From Nitratifractor salsuginis DSM 16511 (lineage in GTDB: Bacteria; Campylobacterota; Campylobacteria; Campylobacterales; Sulfurovaceae), in contig NC_014935.1 of NCBI RefSeq assembly GCF_000186245.1, positions 434,001 through 498,000 on the forward strand: a DNA stretch of 64,000 nucleotides, given 5' to 3'. Made by a program: the position numbers and the translations under genes. The notes under the pieces were generated by a model, which was not told the DNA's origin, ran no database searches, and worked only from the letters and a program-made list of their open reading frames with translations. Numbering within the stretch: position 1 is the first letter of the stretch; the number at the start of each line of letters is the position of its first letter. Positions 15,975 through 27,611 of the stretch are shown one piece after another.

Positions 15975-16229
15975 ATGGCACATAAGAAAGGACAGGGTTC
16001 AACCCAGAACAACCGTGACTCAGCGGGCCGCCGTCTCGGTGTGAAAAAGTTCGGTGGAGAGCACGTCATTCCCGGCAACATCATCATCCGCCAGCGTGGG
16101 ACCAAAGTTCATCCTGGCAAAGGTGTCGGTATGGGCAAAGACCATACCATCTATGCCCTCATCGAGGGTGTAGTCAAGTTCGAGAACAAGACTTCTACCA
16201 AGAAGAAAGTCTCCGTCGTTCCCGCCTGA
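15975..16229 (+). CDS. rpmA: Ribosomal protein bL27
   Basis: An 84-residue large-subunit protein at the peptidyl-transferase centre. Signature [27 protein letters not shown] near the start. The N-terminus has no Firmicutes-type cleaved extension. AAGGAG lies upstream of the ATG. A hairpin with a T-run follows, and obgE has its own -10 element. Confidence 0.98.
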   Translation: MAHKKGQGSTQNNRDSAGRRLGVKKFGGEHVIPGNIIIRQRGTKVHPGKGVGMGKDHTIYALIEGVVKFENKTSTKKKVSVVPA

Positions 16230-16237
16230 CTCTTATG

Positions 16238-16271
16238 AACCGGGCGGCTTCGCCTGCCGGTTCCTCTTTTT
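16238..16271 (+). terminator. Likely terminator after rpmA
   Basis: Imperfect hairpin: outer GAAC/GTTC and inner GGCG-GCTT-CGCC, followed by CCTCTTTTTC. Strength is moderate because the stem is interrupted. Confidence 0.55.
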
Positions 16272-16354
16272 CAATATTCCTCTCAACTCTTTTCTACTTT
16301 TATTCCATAGTTGACAATCTTTTAATTCCGGAATGGAACTCTCTGCCCCTATGT

Positions 16355-16360
16355 TATAAT
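16355..16360 (+). promoter_or_regulatory. -10 element of obgE
   Basis: TATAAT about 50 bases before the obgE start. A TTGACA at 16311-16316 is too distant (38 bases between) to be its -35. Confidence 0.5.
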
Positions 16361-16410
16361 AAAGAAAAACAGATTAATAAAATTCGATAGACAATAAGAA
16401 GGTAAAAACT

Positions 16411-17568
16411 ATGTTTGTAGATAATGTGGAGCTGACACTCAGCTCCGGCAAAGGAGGCGCGGGCTGCGTCTCTTTCCATACGGAAAAGTTCGTGATTAAA
16501 GGCGGTCCTGACGGCGGAGACGGGGGACGGGGCGGGGCGGTCTGGTTTCAGGTCGACGGCAATACCGATACCCTTTCCCATCTGCGGGGCAAGCGCCACA
16601 TCAAGGCGGAGAACGGCCGGCCGGGTGAAGGGCGCAAGCGTTTCGGACGCAGCGGGAAGGATACCACGGTCGTGGTCCCTCCCGGCACCCAGGTGATCGA
16701 TGCCGAAACGGGTGAGCTTCTGCTCGATCTCACGACTCCGGGGGAAAAAGTCAAATTCCTCGAAGGGGGCAAGGGGGGCCTCGGAAATGTCCACTTCAAA
16801 AGCTCCACCAACCAGCGTCCTACCTACGCTCAGCCCGGTCTGCCGGGACAGACACGCCGCGTCCGCCTGGAGATGAAATTGATCGCCGATGTGGGACTGG
16901 TCGGTTTCCCCAACGTCGGGAAATCGACCCTGATCTCCAAACTCTCCAATGCCCGACCCGAGATCGCCAACTATGAGTTTACGACCCTGACCCCCAAGCT
17001 GGGCGTTGTCGCTCTGGGGGAATTCGACTCTTTTATGATGGCGGACATCCCCGGCATCATCGAAGGAGCCAGTGACGGTCGGGGACTGGGGTTGGAGTTT
17101 CTCCGTCATATCGAGCGGACCAAGACACTGCTTTTGATGATCGATGCGACCAATTATCGGGAGATGAAGTATCAGTACGACATCCTCAAAGAGGAGCTGA
17201 AGAATTACTCCCGGGAGCTTGCCGGCCGCCCCTTCGCCGTAGCCATCACCAAGATCGACGCACTGAGCGACAACGAGATCGATCAAAAGACCGAAGAGTT
17301 GCTCGAAACTCTGGGGTTGGAGCCCAACGAGATTCTCGAAGAGCGTTTCGATGCGGATCGCAAACTCCTCAGCTATGCCGATCCGCACGAGAGTTGGGAA
17401 CAGATGCCCACGGACCGTCCGGTCTTTATTCTCCCCGTCTCTTCCGTCAGCGGGCGGAACATCGAGCCTCTGCGATTTGCCCTGGGCGAGATGGTCCAGG
17501 CGACCCGCAGGGAAGCGAAGCGCGAAGCCTCCCGGGAGGAGCCTTCCACGGATATCCAGGAGGCTTGA
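16411..17568 (+). CDS. obgE: Obg GTPase
   Basis: A ribosome-associated GTPase for 50S assembly and stress response. The 385 residues comprise a glycine-rich Obg fold ([26 protein letters not shown]), then the G domain with [10 protein letters not shown] (G1), FTTLTPKLG (G2), [10 protein letters not shown] (G3) and a TKID G4, plus a short C-terminal part. Its stop overlaps the proB ATG as TGATG. Confidence 0.96.
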   Translation: MFVDNVELTLSSGKGGAGCVSFHTEKFVIKGGPDGGDGGRGGAVWFQVDGNTDTLSHLRGKRHIKAENGRPGEGRKRFGRSGKDTTVVVPPGTQVIDAETGELLLDLTTPGEKVKFLEGGKGGLGNVHFKSSTNQRPTYAQPGLPGQTRRVRLEMKLIADVGLVGFPNVGKSTLISKLSNARPEIANYEFTTLTPKLGVVALGEFDSFMMADIPGIIEGASDGRGLGLEFLRHIERTKTLLLMIDATNYREMKYQYDILKEELKNYSRELAGRPFAVAITKIDALSDNEIDQKTEELLETLGLEPNEILEERFDADRKLLSYADPHESWEQMPTDRPVFILPVSSVSGRNIEPLRFALGEMVQATRREAKREASREEPSTDIQEA

Positions 17569-18359
17569 TGAAGCGGATCGTCATTAAAGTGGGTTCGCAC
17601 GTCTTGACCGAAGAGGGAGAGATCGCCCTGGAACGTATGCGTGCACTGGTAGACCTTATCGCGGATCTGATCCGCGGGGGCAGGGAGGTGATCCTCGTCA
17701 GTTCGGGAGCCGTGGCGGCGGGATATACCCAGCTGAGGCTCGATCGCTCCGATGTGGCGCAGAAACAGGCCTTGGCGGCGATCGGTCAGCCCTATCTCCT
17801 GAAGCTCTATCAGAGCAAGTTCGCCCACCATGGTATTTTGAGTGCCCAGCTGCTCCTCAGCGCCGACGATTTCGACTCCCGCCGTCGAACCCGTCACGCA
17901 CGCAACGCTGTCGAGGAGCTCTTGAAGCATCGGGTCGTCCCGATCGTCAATGAAAACGATGTGGTCGCGACCGAAGAGTTGGTTTTCGGTGACAATGACC
18001 GTCTCAGTGCCCATGTGGCCCACTATTTCGATGCGGACCTTTTGGTGATCCTCTCCGACATCGACGGCTATTACGACAAAGATCCCCATCGCTACCCCGA
18101 TGCCCGGCTGCGCAAGGTGGTCTGTGCACTCGATGCGAAGGAGTTGGAAGCCGAATGCACTCCCCATAACGCCTTCGCCACCGGCGGGATCGTAACGAAG
18201 CTGCAGGCGGCGGATTTTCTTCTCAAACGGGGAGGGCGAATGTTCCTCGCCAGCGGATTCGATCTCGCTGATGTGCAAAGCCTGCTCCTGGAAGGGGTGC
18301 ACCGCGGGGGGACGCTTTTTGAAAGTTCCGACGCTCGACGGGGTGAAGAGGACGAGTAA
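17568..18359 (+). CDS. proB: Glutamate 5-kinase, short form without PUA domain
   Basis: First enzyme of proline synthesis, phosphorylating glutamate. The 263 residues form only the amino-acid kinase domain: [51 protein letters not shown]-like [15 protein letters not shown], and [12 protein letters not shown]. The C-terminal PUA domain of the E. coli enzyme (367 aa) is absent, a form found in some bacteria. Start overlaps the obgE stop. The TAA stop lies in the heptad GAGTAAC that begins the next repeat region. proA is not in the window. Confidence 0.92.
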   Translation: MKRIVIKVGSHVLTEEGEIALERMRALVDLIADLIRGGREVILVSSGAVAAGYTQLRLDRSDVAQKQALAAIGQPYLLKLYQSKFAHHGILSAQLLLSADDFDSRRRTRHARNAVEELLKHRVVPIVNENDVVATEELVFGDNDRLSAHVAHYFDADLLVILSDIDGYYDKDPHRYPDARLRKVVCALDAKELEAECTPHNAFATGGIVTKLQAADFLLKRGGRMFLASGFDLADVQSLLLEGVHRGGTLFESSDARRGEEDE

Positions 18360-18513
18360 CTGGAAACTAATAACTAGTAACTAGTAATTAGTAACCGAGT
18401 AATTAGTAACCGAATAATTGAGAATGGGTAAATTGATGTCGTTTTTGCGGCAATTTCCAATGACTAAAATTCTTGCGACGTGAGGGCCGAAGGCCCGTGC
18501 TTGCGACTTGCGA
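18354..18513 (+). repeat. Composite heptad element, copy with GTAACTA-type heptads
   Basis: Heptads GAGTAAC (with the proB stop), TGGAAAC, TAATAAC, TAGTAAC, TAGTAAT, TAGTAAC and degenerate units to about 18413; a hairpin TGTCG-TTTTTG-CGGCA near 18437 in the place of the second hairpin of copies A-C; then the 42-base CTTGCGA block at 18472-18513. The fmt ribosome site follows. It combines the GTAACTA and CTTGCGA types in one element. Confidence 0.75.
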
Positions 18514-18534
18514 CTATATTATGAGGAGTGAAGC

Positions 18535-19476
18535 GTGAATTCTGAAGATAGGGGAGAAGGCCAAGCCATCCGTGTTGTCTTTATGGGGACACCGGAGTAT
18601 GCCCGGCGAATACTCGAGCGCTTGCTGGAGGAGCCAGGAATCGAAGTTTCTCTGGTCTTGACCCAGCCGGACCGTCCTGTGGGGCGCAAAAAGATTCTGA
18701 CCCCTCCTCCGGTGAAAAATTTGGCCCACGAGCGGGGGATCGAAGTGCTCCAACCCTCATCGTTGCGGGAAGAGCCGGTACAGGAGCGTCTTCGGGCGGA
18801 GGCTCCCGATTTTATCGTCGTTGCCGCCTTCGGGCAGCTCCTGCCGCCGGAAGTCCTGGGGATCGCCCCCTGCATCAATCTTCATGCCTCCTTGCTTCCT
18901 GCCTACCGGGGGGCATCTCCGGTGCAGCAGGCGCTTTTGCAGGGGGATCGGTATACCGGGGTCACGGCTATGCTGATGGAAGAGGGGCTCGATACGGGGC
19001 CGGGCCTGGCTTATCGGTATGTTCTCATCGATGAGTCGACCCGTCTGCGGGAGCTTATGGAGCGATTGACCGAAGCGGCGGCGGAGCTGACCCCCCGGGT
19101 GCTCAAACGCTATGACCGCCTCCAGCCCCTACCCCAGTTCGGGGCCCTGGCCAGCCACTGCAGCAAGATCCGGCGGGCCGACGGAGAGATCACGCTGGAG
19201 GAGGCTTCAGAGATCCGGAGAAAATATCGGGCCTTTGAGGGGTGGCCGGGAGTCTTCCTCCCCAACGGCCTCAAACTTCTGGAGCTGGAGTTCCCCGCCG
19301 ACGATTCCACCCATCGTCCGGGAGAGATCCTGGAGATCGGCGAAGAGTCGATCGATGTCGGCTGTAGCAGAGGAAGAGTCCGTATCCTCCGCCTACAGCC
19401 CTCGGGGAAAAAAGAGATGAGCGGACGGGCCTACTGTGTCGGAAGGGGGCTGAAGCGTGGAGATTCTCTACTTTGA
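18535..19476 (+). CDS. fmt: Methionyl-tRNA formyltransferase
   Basis: Formylates initiator Met-tRNA. 313 residues: RVVFMGTPEYARRIL at the start, the formyl-folate site (INLHASLLPAYRGASPVQQALLQGD) with its catalytic Asn-His, GVTAMLMEEGLDTGP, and a C-terminal tRNA-binding barrel (IRRADGEITLEEA onward). The GTG start adds about ten residues ahead of the usual N-terminus, but no other start codon exists in frame; a GGAG site is well placed. The CTTGCGA block ends 21 bases upstream. Overlaps birA by 20 bases. Confidence 0.94.
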   Translation: MNSEDRGEGQAIRVVFMGTPEYARRILERLLEEPGIEVSLVLTQPDRPVGRKKILTPPPVKNLAHERGIEVLQPSSLREEPVQERLRAEAPDFIVVAAFGQLLPPEVLGIAPCINLHASLLPAYRGASPVQQALLQGDRYTGVTAMLMEEGLDTGPGLAYRYVLIDESTRLRELMERLTEAAAELTPRVLKRYDRLQPLPQFGALASHCSKIRRADGEITLEEASEIRRKYRAFEGWPGVFLPNGLKLLELEFPADDSTHRPGEILEIGEESIDVGCSRGRVRILRLQPSGKKEMSGRAYCVGRGLKRGDSLL

Positions 19477-20092
19477 TTGTCTCCCTTCGACCCAGCGTTG
19501 GTTGACCGATGCGATCCGTGAAGGGCGGCTTCAGCCCCCTGTAGCGGTTTTGACCGAGTTGCAGACCGACGGAATCGGCAGTCGGGACAATCGCTGGATC
19601 GGCCACCCCGGGAATTTCTTCGCCTCCATCGCGCTCTCGGAGGCGTCACTCCCCGACGATCTGCCGCCACCGTCGGCTTCCATCTATTTCGGTTGGTTGA
19701 TGAAGGAGCTGCTCTGTGAAATCGATCCGGCCGTATGGCTCAAGTGGCCCAACGACCTCTATCTGGGGGAAAAGAAACTGGGCGGGGTGCTGACCGCCCG
19801 TCTGCGTTCGTGCTATGTCACCGGGATCGGGGTCAATCTGAAAAAAAGTGAAAAAAACTTCACCTCCCTTGAGACGGAGCTTCCCGCGATGATATTACTT
19901 GATATGTTCCTTGGGCGCTTGAAGAACCCGCCGAAATGGAAGGACATCTTTAGTAAGTTCCGGCTAGAATTTGACAGCAACCGCCACGTGGGTGCCCACG
20001 TCGGTCGGGAATATACGAGCTTTGAAAATGCCCATCTTTTGGAGGATGGGTCAATAGAGATCAACGGAGAAAGGATCTGGGGACTACGATGA
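19457..20092 (+). CDS. birA: Biotin--[acetyl-CoA-carboxylase] ligase, no DNA-binding domain
   Basis: Attaches biotin to the carboxylase carrier protein. 211 residues covering the catalytic domain: the biotin loop GIGSRDNRW (a variant of the usual GRGRRGR), the substrate strand FASIAL, VWLKWPNDLYLGEKKLGGVL with the catalytic lysine, and GIGVNL. The N-terminal helix-turn-helix of E. coli BirA is missing, so it should not act as a repressor. GTG start within the end of fmt; stop overlaps parA as ATGA. Confidence 0.9.
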   Translation: MEILYFDCLPSTQRWLTDAIREGRLQPPVAVLTELQTDGIGSRDNRWIGHPGNFFASIALSEASLPDDLPPPSASIYFGWLMKELLCEIDPAVWLKWPNDLYLGEKKLGGVLTARLRSCYVTGIGVNLKKSEKNFTSLETELPAMILLDMFLGRLKNPPKWKDIFSKFRLEFDSNRHVGAHVGREYTSFENAHLLEDGSIEINGERIWGLR

Positions 20093-20871
20093 GTGAAGTG
20101 ATCAGTGTTGCCAATCAAAAAGGGGGAGTGGGGAAGACGACGACTGCGGTGAACCTGGCTGCCTCGCTGGCGGAAGAGGGGAAGCGGGTTCTCCTCATCG
20201 ATGTCGATCCCCAATCCAATGCCACGACCAATCTCGGCTTCAGCCGAAACGATTATGAATTCAATATCTACCATGTGCTGATCGGTAGTAAAAGGATCGA
20301 AGAGGTGATCCTCAAGACCGCCGTCAAACGCCTCCATCTGGCCCCTTCCAACATCGGTCTGGTGGGAATCGAGAAGGAGTTCTACGGCAACCGGAAGCAG
20401 AACCGGGAGACGATCCTGCGCAAAGCGATCGCCGATATCCGGGAAAAGTACGACTTCATCATCATCGACTCCCCTCCGGCACTGGGCCCCATCACCATCA
20501 ATGCACTGAGCGCCTCCGATTCGGTGATCATTCCCATCCAGTGTGAATTTTTCGCCCTGGAGGGTTTGGCGCAGCTACTCAATACCGTCTCGCTCCTACG
20601 CAAGACCATCAACCCGAATCTGAAGATCAAAGGGTTCCTGCCGACGATGTATACGAGCCAAAACAATCTCTCCAAGCAGGTCCTGGCAGATTTGGAGCAT
20701 CACTTCCGGGACAAGCTTTTCACCCACGACAAGAATGATTTCATCGTCGTTCCCCGCAATGTCAAAGTGGCGGAGAGCCCCAGCTTCGGCCAACCCGTCA
20801 TCCATTATGCCTCCGGCTCCAAGGGCTCCAAAGCCTACAAGGCCCTGGCCGAAGCGATTTTGAGGAGTTGA
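20089..20871 (+). CDS. parA: ParA/Soj chromosome-partitioning ATPase
   Basis: A 260-residue deviant Walker ATPase. Seen: ISVANQKGGVGKTTTAVNLA (Walker A with signature lysine), LLIDVDPQSNATTNLG, FIIIDSPPALGPITINAL and an ALEGLAQLLNT C-terminal region. The short N-terminus with no helix-turn-helix indicates the chromosomal Soj type. It works with ParB just downstream to move the replication origin. Start overlaps the birA stop (ATGA). Confidence 0.96.
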   Translation: MSEVISVANQKGGVGKTTTAVNLAASLAEEGKRVLLIDVDPQSNATTNLGFSRNDYEFNIYHVLIGSKRIEEVILKTAVKRLHLAPSNIGLVGIEKEFYGNRKQNRETILRKAIADIREKYDFIIIDSPPALGPITINALSASDSVIIPIQCEFFALEGLAQLLNTVSLLRKTINPNLKIKGFLPTMYTSQNNLSKQVLADLEHHFRDKLFTHDKNDFIVVPRNVKVAESPSFGQPVIHYASGSKGSKAYKALAEAILRS

Positions 20872-20873
20872 GT

Positions 20874-21752
20874 ATGGCATTGGGCAAGGGACTGGGGGCC
20901 ATCCTCGAAGAGGTCGGCCAGGCTTATGAGAGCGAATTGAGCGAAGAGAAGATCCGGGAAGAGGACCTGGGGGATGCGGTGAGGGAGTTGCCGGTCGAGG
21001 CGATCGAGCCCAACCCCTATCAGCCTCGCAAAAGCTTCGATCCCGAGCGACTGAACGAATTGGCCGAATCAATCCGGCGTCACGGCCTGCTTCAGCCGGT
21101 CGTGGTCATCCCCAACGGCGAAGGGTGGATCCTCGTCGCCGGAGAGCGCCGGCTCCGGGCCCACAAAATCATCGGGGCGGAGAAGATCCGTGCCATCATC
21201 GCCGATGTGGACCTCGACCGCCTGCGAATGCGGGAATTGGCGCTGGTGGAGAATATACAGCGGGAGAATCTCAATCCGGTCGAATTGGCCGAAGCCTATC
21301 GGGAACTGCTCGAAGTCCACGGGATCACCCACGAAGAGTTGGCTTCCATCGTGCACAAGAGCCGCTCCCAGATCACCAACACGCTCCGTTTGCTTTCCCT
21401 TTCGGATTATGCGAAGAAACAGCTGGTTGAAGGACGACTGAGCCAGGGGCATGCCAAAATCCTGCTCTCCCTTCCCGAAGAGAAGCAGCGGATCGTCGTG
21501 GATACGATTCTGGGACGGAAACTGAGTGTCCGGGAGACCGAGGAACTGGTCAAAAGCAACCGGGATAGAAAAACGGAAAAGAAGAGCCGAAAACGGGAGC
21601 AGATCGGGAAAAGAGATCCGGAACTCGAAGCCCGTCTGGCCCGGTTGCTCCCTTTCCCCCATCGTTTCACTCCCAAAGGGATCGAGATCGACCTTCCCGA
21701 TGATGCGGCCCTGGAAGCTTTGATCGATCTGTTGGAGAAAAGTCGACGATAA
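20874..21752 (+). CDS. parB: ParB/Spo0J chromosome-partitioning protein
   Basis: A 292-residue centromere-binding CTP switch. Seen: ALGKGLGAIL near the start, NPYQPRKSF, the CTP-binding GERRLRAHKIIGAEKIRAI, LVENIQRENLNPVELAEAYRELLE, and the helix-turn-helix around residues 145-190 (HEELASIVHKSRSQITNTLRL). ATG 20874 is preferred to the upstream TTG 20868 because the GAGGAG site is six bases from it. I found no consensus parS (16-base palindrome) in the window. Confidence 0.94.
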   Translation: MALGKGLGAILEEVGQAYESELSEEKIREEDLGDAVRELPVEAIEPNPYQPRKSFDPERLNELAESIRRHGLLQPVVVIPNGEGWILVAGERRLRAHKIIGAEKIRAIIADVDLDRLRMRELALVENIQRENLNPVELAEAYRELLEVHGITHEELASIVHKSRSQITNTLRLLSLSDYAKKQLVEGRLSQGHAKILLSLPEEKQRIVVDTILGRKLSVRETEELVKSNRDRKTEKKSRKREQIGKRDPELEARLARLLPFPHRFTPKGIEIDLPDDAALEALIDLLEKSRR

Positions 21753-21817
21753 GTCCAGCTTAACCGGCATTTAAAAAGCAAGATGTTAAAATGCCCCACT
21801 TTTTATGAGGAGTGCCG

Positions 21818-22240
21818 ATGCTTGAACTACATCCATGGTTGATGGGGATCGTGTTGTTGATCTTCTTTTTCCTGCTTTATCAGCTCAATGAGCGGCTGTT
21901 CGGCCCGTTGGTTCGTTTTATGGATGAACGGGAGAAGACCATCGCCAGAGACCTGGCGGAGGCCAAACAGCTCAGCAGCGGGAGCGATGAGCTCCTGGCT
22001 CAGGCTCAGGCGAAACTGGAGGAGGCCCGCAGCGAGGCGGCACGGATCCGTCAGGGTGCCGTCCAGAAGGTCAAGGAAGAGAATGCTGCCGCATTGAGTG
22101 CCAAGCAGCAGGCCCTGGAAGAGGAGTATCAGCGGTTCAAAGAGAAACTGGTCGAAGAGCGGGAGAGTCTCAAATCGGCTGTTCTCTCTCAGCTGCCGCT
22201 GATCAAAGAGAGCCTCAAAGCCAAATTCAGCCAACTCTGA
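21818..22240 (+). CDS. atpF': ATP synthase F0 subunit b'
   Basis: A 140-residue peripheral-stalk protein: one membrane helix (LMGIVLLIFFFLLYQLN) and a long charged coiled coil. Campylobacterota carry two divergent b-type genes side by side; this first one lacks a cleaved signal. ATG 21818 is chosen over GTG 21812 because the GAGGAG site fits it. First gene of the ATP synthase operon; the a subunit is not here and c is at 40936. Confidence 0.88.
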   Translation: MLELHPWLMGIVLLIFFFLLYQLNERLFGPLVRFMDEREKTIARDLAEAKQLSSGSDELLAQAQAKLEEARSEAARIRQGAVQKVKEENAAALSAKQQALEEEYQRFKEKLVEERESLKSAVLSQLPLIKESLKAKFSQL

Positions 22241-22248
22241 GGGGAGAG

Positions 22249-22803
22249 ATGATGAGAAAACAATTTCTACTGCTATTGGCGGCACTCGCCGTTCCTGCGG
22301 CACTGCTGCTCGCGGGCGAAGCGGAAGGCGCCAGCCACTACGAAGCCATTGCGGGTCGCAGCACCGATTTTGTACCCCGCGTTTTCAACTTTTTGATCTT
22401 TGCGGCATTGGTCTACTATCTGGTGGCCGATCCCATCCGCAACTTCTTCAAAGAGCGTCGTGAAAAAATTGCGGAACAGCTTTCGGAGATCGAGCGCAGA
22501 CTCCAGGAGGCGAAAGAGGCCAAAAAGTCTGCCGAGAAGGCTCTTGCCGAGAGTGAAAAGAAGGCTCAGGAGATTCTCGAAGACGGGAAAAAAGAGGCCG
22601 AGCTGCTTGTCCAGCGCTATCGTGAACTCGGTGAAAGAGAATTGGCGGCCCTGGAAGCCCAGTATGAGGAGCGGATGGAGACCGAAGAGCGTCGTATGGT
22701 CCGTGAAAGTATTGTGGCACTGCTGGATGAGAATATCAGCGTCGACGATATTCCTTTGACCGCTTCCCAGGTTGTCGATACTCTCGCGAAAAAGGTGGCC
22801 TAA
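22249..22803 (+). CDS. atpF: ATP synthase F0 subunit b
   Basis: A 184-residue second peripheral-stalk subunit. It starts with a signal-like hydrophobic stretch (FLLLLAALAVPAALLLAGEAEG), then a second membrane segment (FNFLIFAALVYYLVADPI) and a long coiled coil. ATG 22252 next to the listed ATG is equally possible. The stop TAA directly abuts the atpH ATG. Confidence 0.9.
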   Translation: MMRKQFLLLLAALAVPAALLLAGEAEGASHYEAIAGRSTDFVPRVFNFLIFAALVYYLVADPIRNFFKERREKIAEQLSEIERRLQEAKEAKKSAEKALAESEKKAQEILEDGKKEAELLVQRYRELGERELAALEAQYEERMETEERRMVRESIVALLDENISVDDIPLTASQVVDTLAKKVA

Positions 22804-23337
22804 ATGAAAGAACTGATCGCAAAAAGATACGCCAAAGCACTGAGTGAGATTGTCGGGGTCGAGAAACTTCCCGAGATTCTGGCGACACTGGAGGCCCTCG
22901 AATCTCTCTTCAGCCGGGAAGAGACCGAGGAGATTCTCCGCTCGCCCCTGGTAAGCCGTGACGAAAAGTATCGTCTCTTCATCGAGCCGCTCAAAGGTAA
23001 GATCGATGAGAATCTCTTCCGTCTCCTGGAGATAATGAACGAGAAGGGAAGGCTGGATCTTCTTCCCACACTTACCGGGATCCTTGATCGTGAAATCAAA
23101 CGGATCGAGAATCATTACAGCGGAACGGTCGAAGCGGACAAAAAGCTTCCGAAAAAGAAAATGGAGAGCCTCGAAAAGGTTCTCTCCCGTTACAGCGGAG
23201 CGAAGATCGATCTGAAACAGAGCGACAAGACGTGTGACGGTTTGAAAGTAGCGGTGGATGACCTGGGTCTGGAATTGAACGTTTCCAGAGCACGGATCAA
23301 ATCTGAACTTCTGGATTTTATCCAGAGAGCCCTCTAA
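22804..23337 (+). CDS. atpH: ATP synthase F1 subunit delta
   Basis: A 177-residue protein that joins F1 to the peripheral stalk. Seen: KELIAKRYAKALSEI at the start and the C-terminal YSGTVEADKKLPKKKMESLEKVLSR with a beta-hairpin, as in the OSCP/delta family. The start follows the atpF stop without a gap. Confidence 0.92.
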   Translation: MKELIAKRYAKALSEIVGVEKLPEILATLEALESLFSREETEEILRSPLVSRDEKYRLFIEPLKGKIDENLFRLLEIMNEKGRLDLLPTLTGILDREIKRIENHYSGTVEADKKLPKKKMESLEKVLSRYSGAKIDLKQSDKTCDGLKVAVDDLGLELNVSRARIKSELLDFIQRAL

Positions 23338-23364
23338 AGAGCAAACTTACAGAAAGGAGCAGCA

Positions 23365-24879
23365 GTGGCAGCGAAATTGCAAGCGGATGAGATCAGTTCC
23401 ATCATCAAGGAACGGATCGAGAATTTCGAACTGAATGTAGACATTAACGAGATCGGAAAGGTGACCGGAATCGGGGACGGCATCGCAACCGTTTACGGTC
23501 TGAGCAATGTTATGGCCGGTGAAATGGTCGAATTTGAAAACGGAACCAAAGGTCAGGTTCTCAACCTCGAGGAGGCCCGAGTCGGTGTCGTCGTCCTGGG
23601 TGAGTACACCGATATCCGCGAGGGAATGAGCGTCAAGCGTCTCGGAACGCTTCTCGAGATCCCCGTCGGTGACGGTCTGGTCGGACGCGTCGTCAACCCC
23701 CTCGGTGAGCCCATCGACGGCAAAGGCCCGATTGAAGCGAGCGAAAAACGCTTCGTCGAAGAGAAGGCACCCGGGATCATGGCCCGGAAATCGGTTCATG
23801 AACCTCTGCAGACCGGTATCAAAGCGATCGATGCTCTGGTTCCCGTCGGACGGGGTCAGCGGGAGCTGATCATCGGTGACCGTCAAACCGGTAAAACCAC
23901 CCTGGCGATCGATACGATCATCAACCAGAAAGGGCAGGATGTTATCTGTATCTATGTCGCCATCGGTCAGAAGCAATCGACCGTAGCCTCTCTGGTGAAA
24001 AAGCTGGAAGAGACGGGTGCGATGGAGTACACCATCGTCGTCAACGCCGGGGCTTCCGATCCTTCCGCTCTGCAATTCCTGGCTCCCTATGCCGGGGTGA
24101 CCATGGCGGAGTATTATCGTGACAATGGACGCCATGCCGTCATCTTCTATGATGACCTCTCCAAGCATGCCGTCGCTTATCGCGAAATGTCCCTGATCCT
24201 TCGCCGTCCTCCGGGCCGCGAAGCCTATCCCGGTGACGTTTTCTACCTCCACTCCCGTCTGCTGGAGCGCGCCGCCAAGCTCAACGATAAGCTGGGTGCC
24301 GGTTCGATTACCGCATTCCCCATTATCGAAACCCAGGCAGGGGATGTTTCCGCCTACATTCCCACCAACGTCATCTCGATCACCGACGGTCAGATCTTTC
24401 TGGAGACCGATCTCTTCAACGCCGGTATCCGCCCGGCGATCAACGTCGGTCTCTCCGTCTCCCGTGTCGGAGGAGCCGCACAGATCAAAGCGATCAAGAA
24501 AGTCTCCGGTACTCTGCGTCTAGACCTGGCGACTTACCGGGAACTTCAGGCTTTTGCCCAGTTTGCAAGTGACCTGGATGAGCACAGCCGCCACCAGCTC
24601 GAGCGTGGAGCACGGATGACGGAGCTGCTGAAGCAGCCTCCCTATTCTCCGATCCCCGTCGAGAAGCAGGTAGTGATTATCTATGCGGGAACCAAAGGAT
24701 ATCTCGATGATATTCCTGTTTCCGAAATCACCCGTTTTGAGCGTGAATTCTATACCTTCCTGGATGCCAAATACAGCAACATCCTCGAAGACATCCGCAC
24801 GAAAAAAGATTTGACCAAAGAGACGGAAGAGGAACTGAAAAAAGCGATCGAGGATTTCAAGTCCCAGTTCGCAGCATAA
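23365..24879 (+). CDS. atpA: ATP synthase F1 subunit alpha
   Basis: The 504-residue non-catalytic nucleotide-binding subunit. Walker A is [12 protein letters not shown], followed by the ATP synthase signature-like [10 protein letters not shown] and the alpha-typical [13 protein letters not shown] region. Start is GTG with AGAAAGGAG upstream. Sits in the usual delta-alpha-gamma-beta-epsilon order. Confidence 0.98.
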   Translation: MAAKLQADEISSIIKERIENFELNVDINEIGKVTGIGDGIATVYGLSNVMAGEMVEFENGTKGQVLNLEEARVGVVVLGEYTDIREGMSVKRLGTLLEIPVGDGLVGRVVNPLGEPIDGKGPIEASEKRFVEEKAPGIMARKSVHEPLQTGIKAIDALVPVGRGQRELIIGDRQTGKTTLAIDTIINQKGQDVICIYVAIGQKQSTVASLVKKLEETGAMEYTIVVNAGASDPSALQFLAPYAGVTMAEYYRDNGRHAVIFYDDLSKHAVAYREMSLILRRPPGREAYPGDVFYLHSRLLERAAKLNDKLGAGSITAFPIIETQAGDVSAYIPTNVISITDGQIFLETDLFNAGIRPAINVGLSVSRVGGAAQIKAIKKVSGTLRLDLATYRELQAFAQFASDLDEHSRHQLERGARMTELLKQPPYSPIPVEKQVVIIYAGTKGYLDDIPVSEITRFEREFYTFLDAKYSNILEDIRTKKDLTKETEEELKKAIEDFKSQFAA

Positions 24880-24893
24880 AGCAAGGCTGAACC

Positions 24894-27204
<2,311 letters not shown>

Positions 27205-27220
27205 GCCTTAAAGGATCTCC

Positions 27221-27610
27221 ATGAACACCATGAAACTCGAGATCGTCACCCCCAACGGACTTATCTACGAAGGGGATGTGAAGATGGTAACACTGCCAGG
27301 GAAAGAGGGTGAGTTCGGAGTTCTCCCCGGGCACGCTTCCCTGGTTTCACTGCTGGATACCGGTGTCATCACGATTGAAACAGCCGATGGCAAAGAGATT
27401 ATGGTCGCCATCAATCAGGGCTACGTCAAAGTCGACGAGAACAAAGTGAGCTGTGTGGTAGACGGTGCCGTTTTGATCAGCGATGAAGAAGGTAGTCTCA
27501 GTGAGCGCCTCTCCGAGGCCAAAGAACTTCTCCAGAAGGCTCAAACCTCCGATGTGGCAATCGCCGCAGCCGTGAGCAAAGTCGAATCGATCAAGAAGAA
27601 GTCTTACTGA
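27221..27610 (+). CDS. atpC: ATP synthase F1 subunit epsilon
   Basis: A 129-residue rotor subunit with the N-terminal beta-sandwich (LEIVTPNGLIYEGDVKMVTLPGKEGEFGVLPGHASLV) and a C-terminal helical pair that can inhibit ATP hydrolysis. AAAGGA precedes ATG 27221. Followed one base later by the tolQ-like gene, so transcription very likely continues. Confidence 0.95.
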   Translation: MNTMKLEIVTPNGLIYEGDVKMVTLPGKEGEFGVLPGHASLVSLLDTGVITIETADGKEIMVAINQGYVKVDENKVSCVVDGAVLISDEEGSLSERLSEAKELLQKAQTSDVAIAAAVSKVESIKKKSY

Positions 27611-27611
27611 C

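Noticed and set aside
16311-16316. TTGACA as -35 of obgE
   Set aside because: The spacing to TATAAT at 16355 is 38 bases; no promoter of this form.
20089-21752. parS sites near parAB
   Set aside because: I looked for the 16-base palindrome around TTTCACGTGAAA and found no convincing match here.
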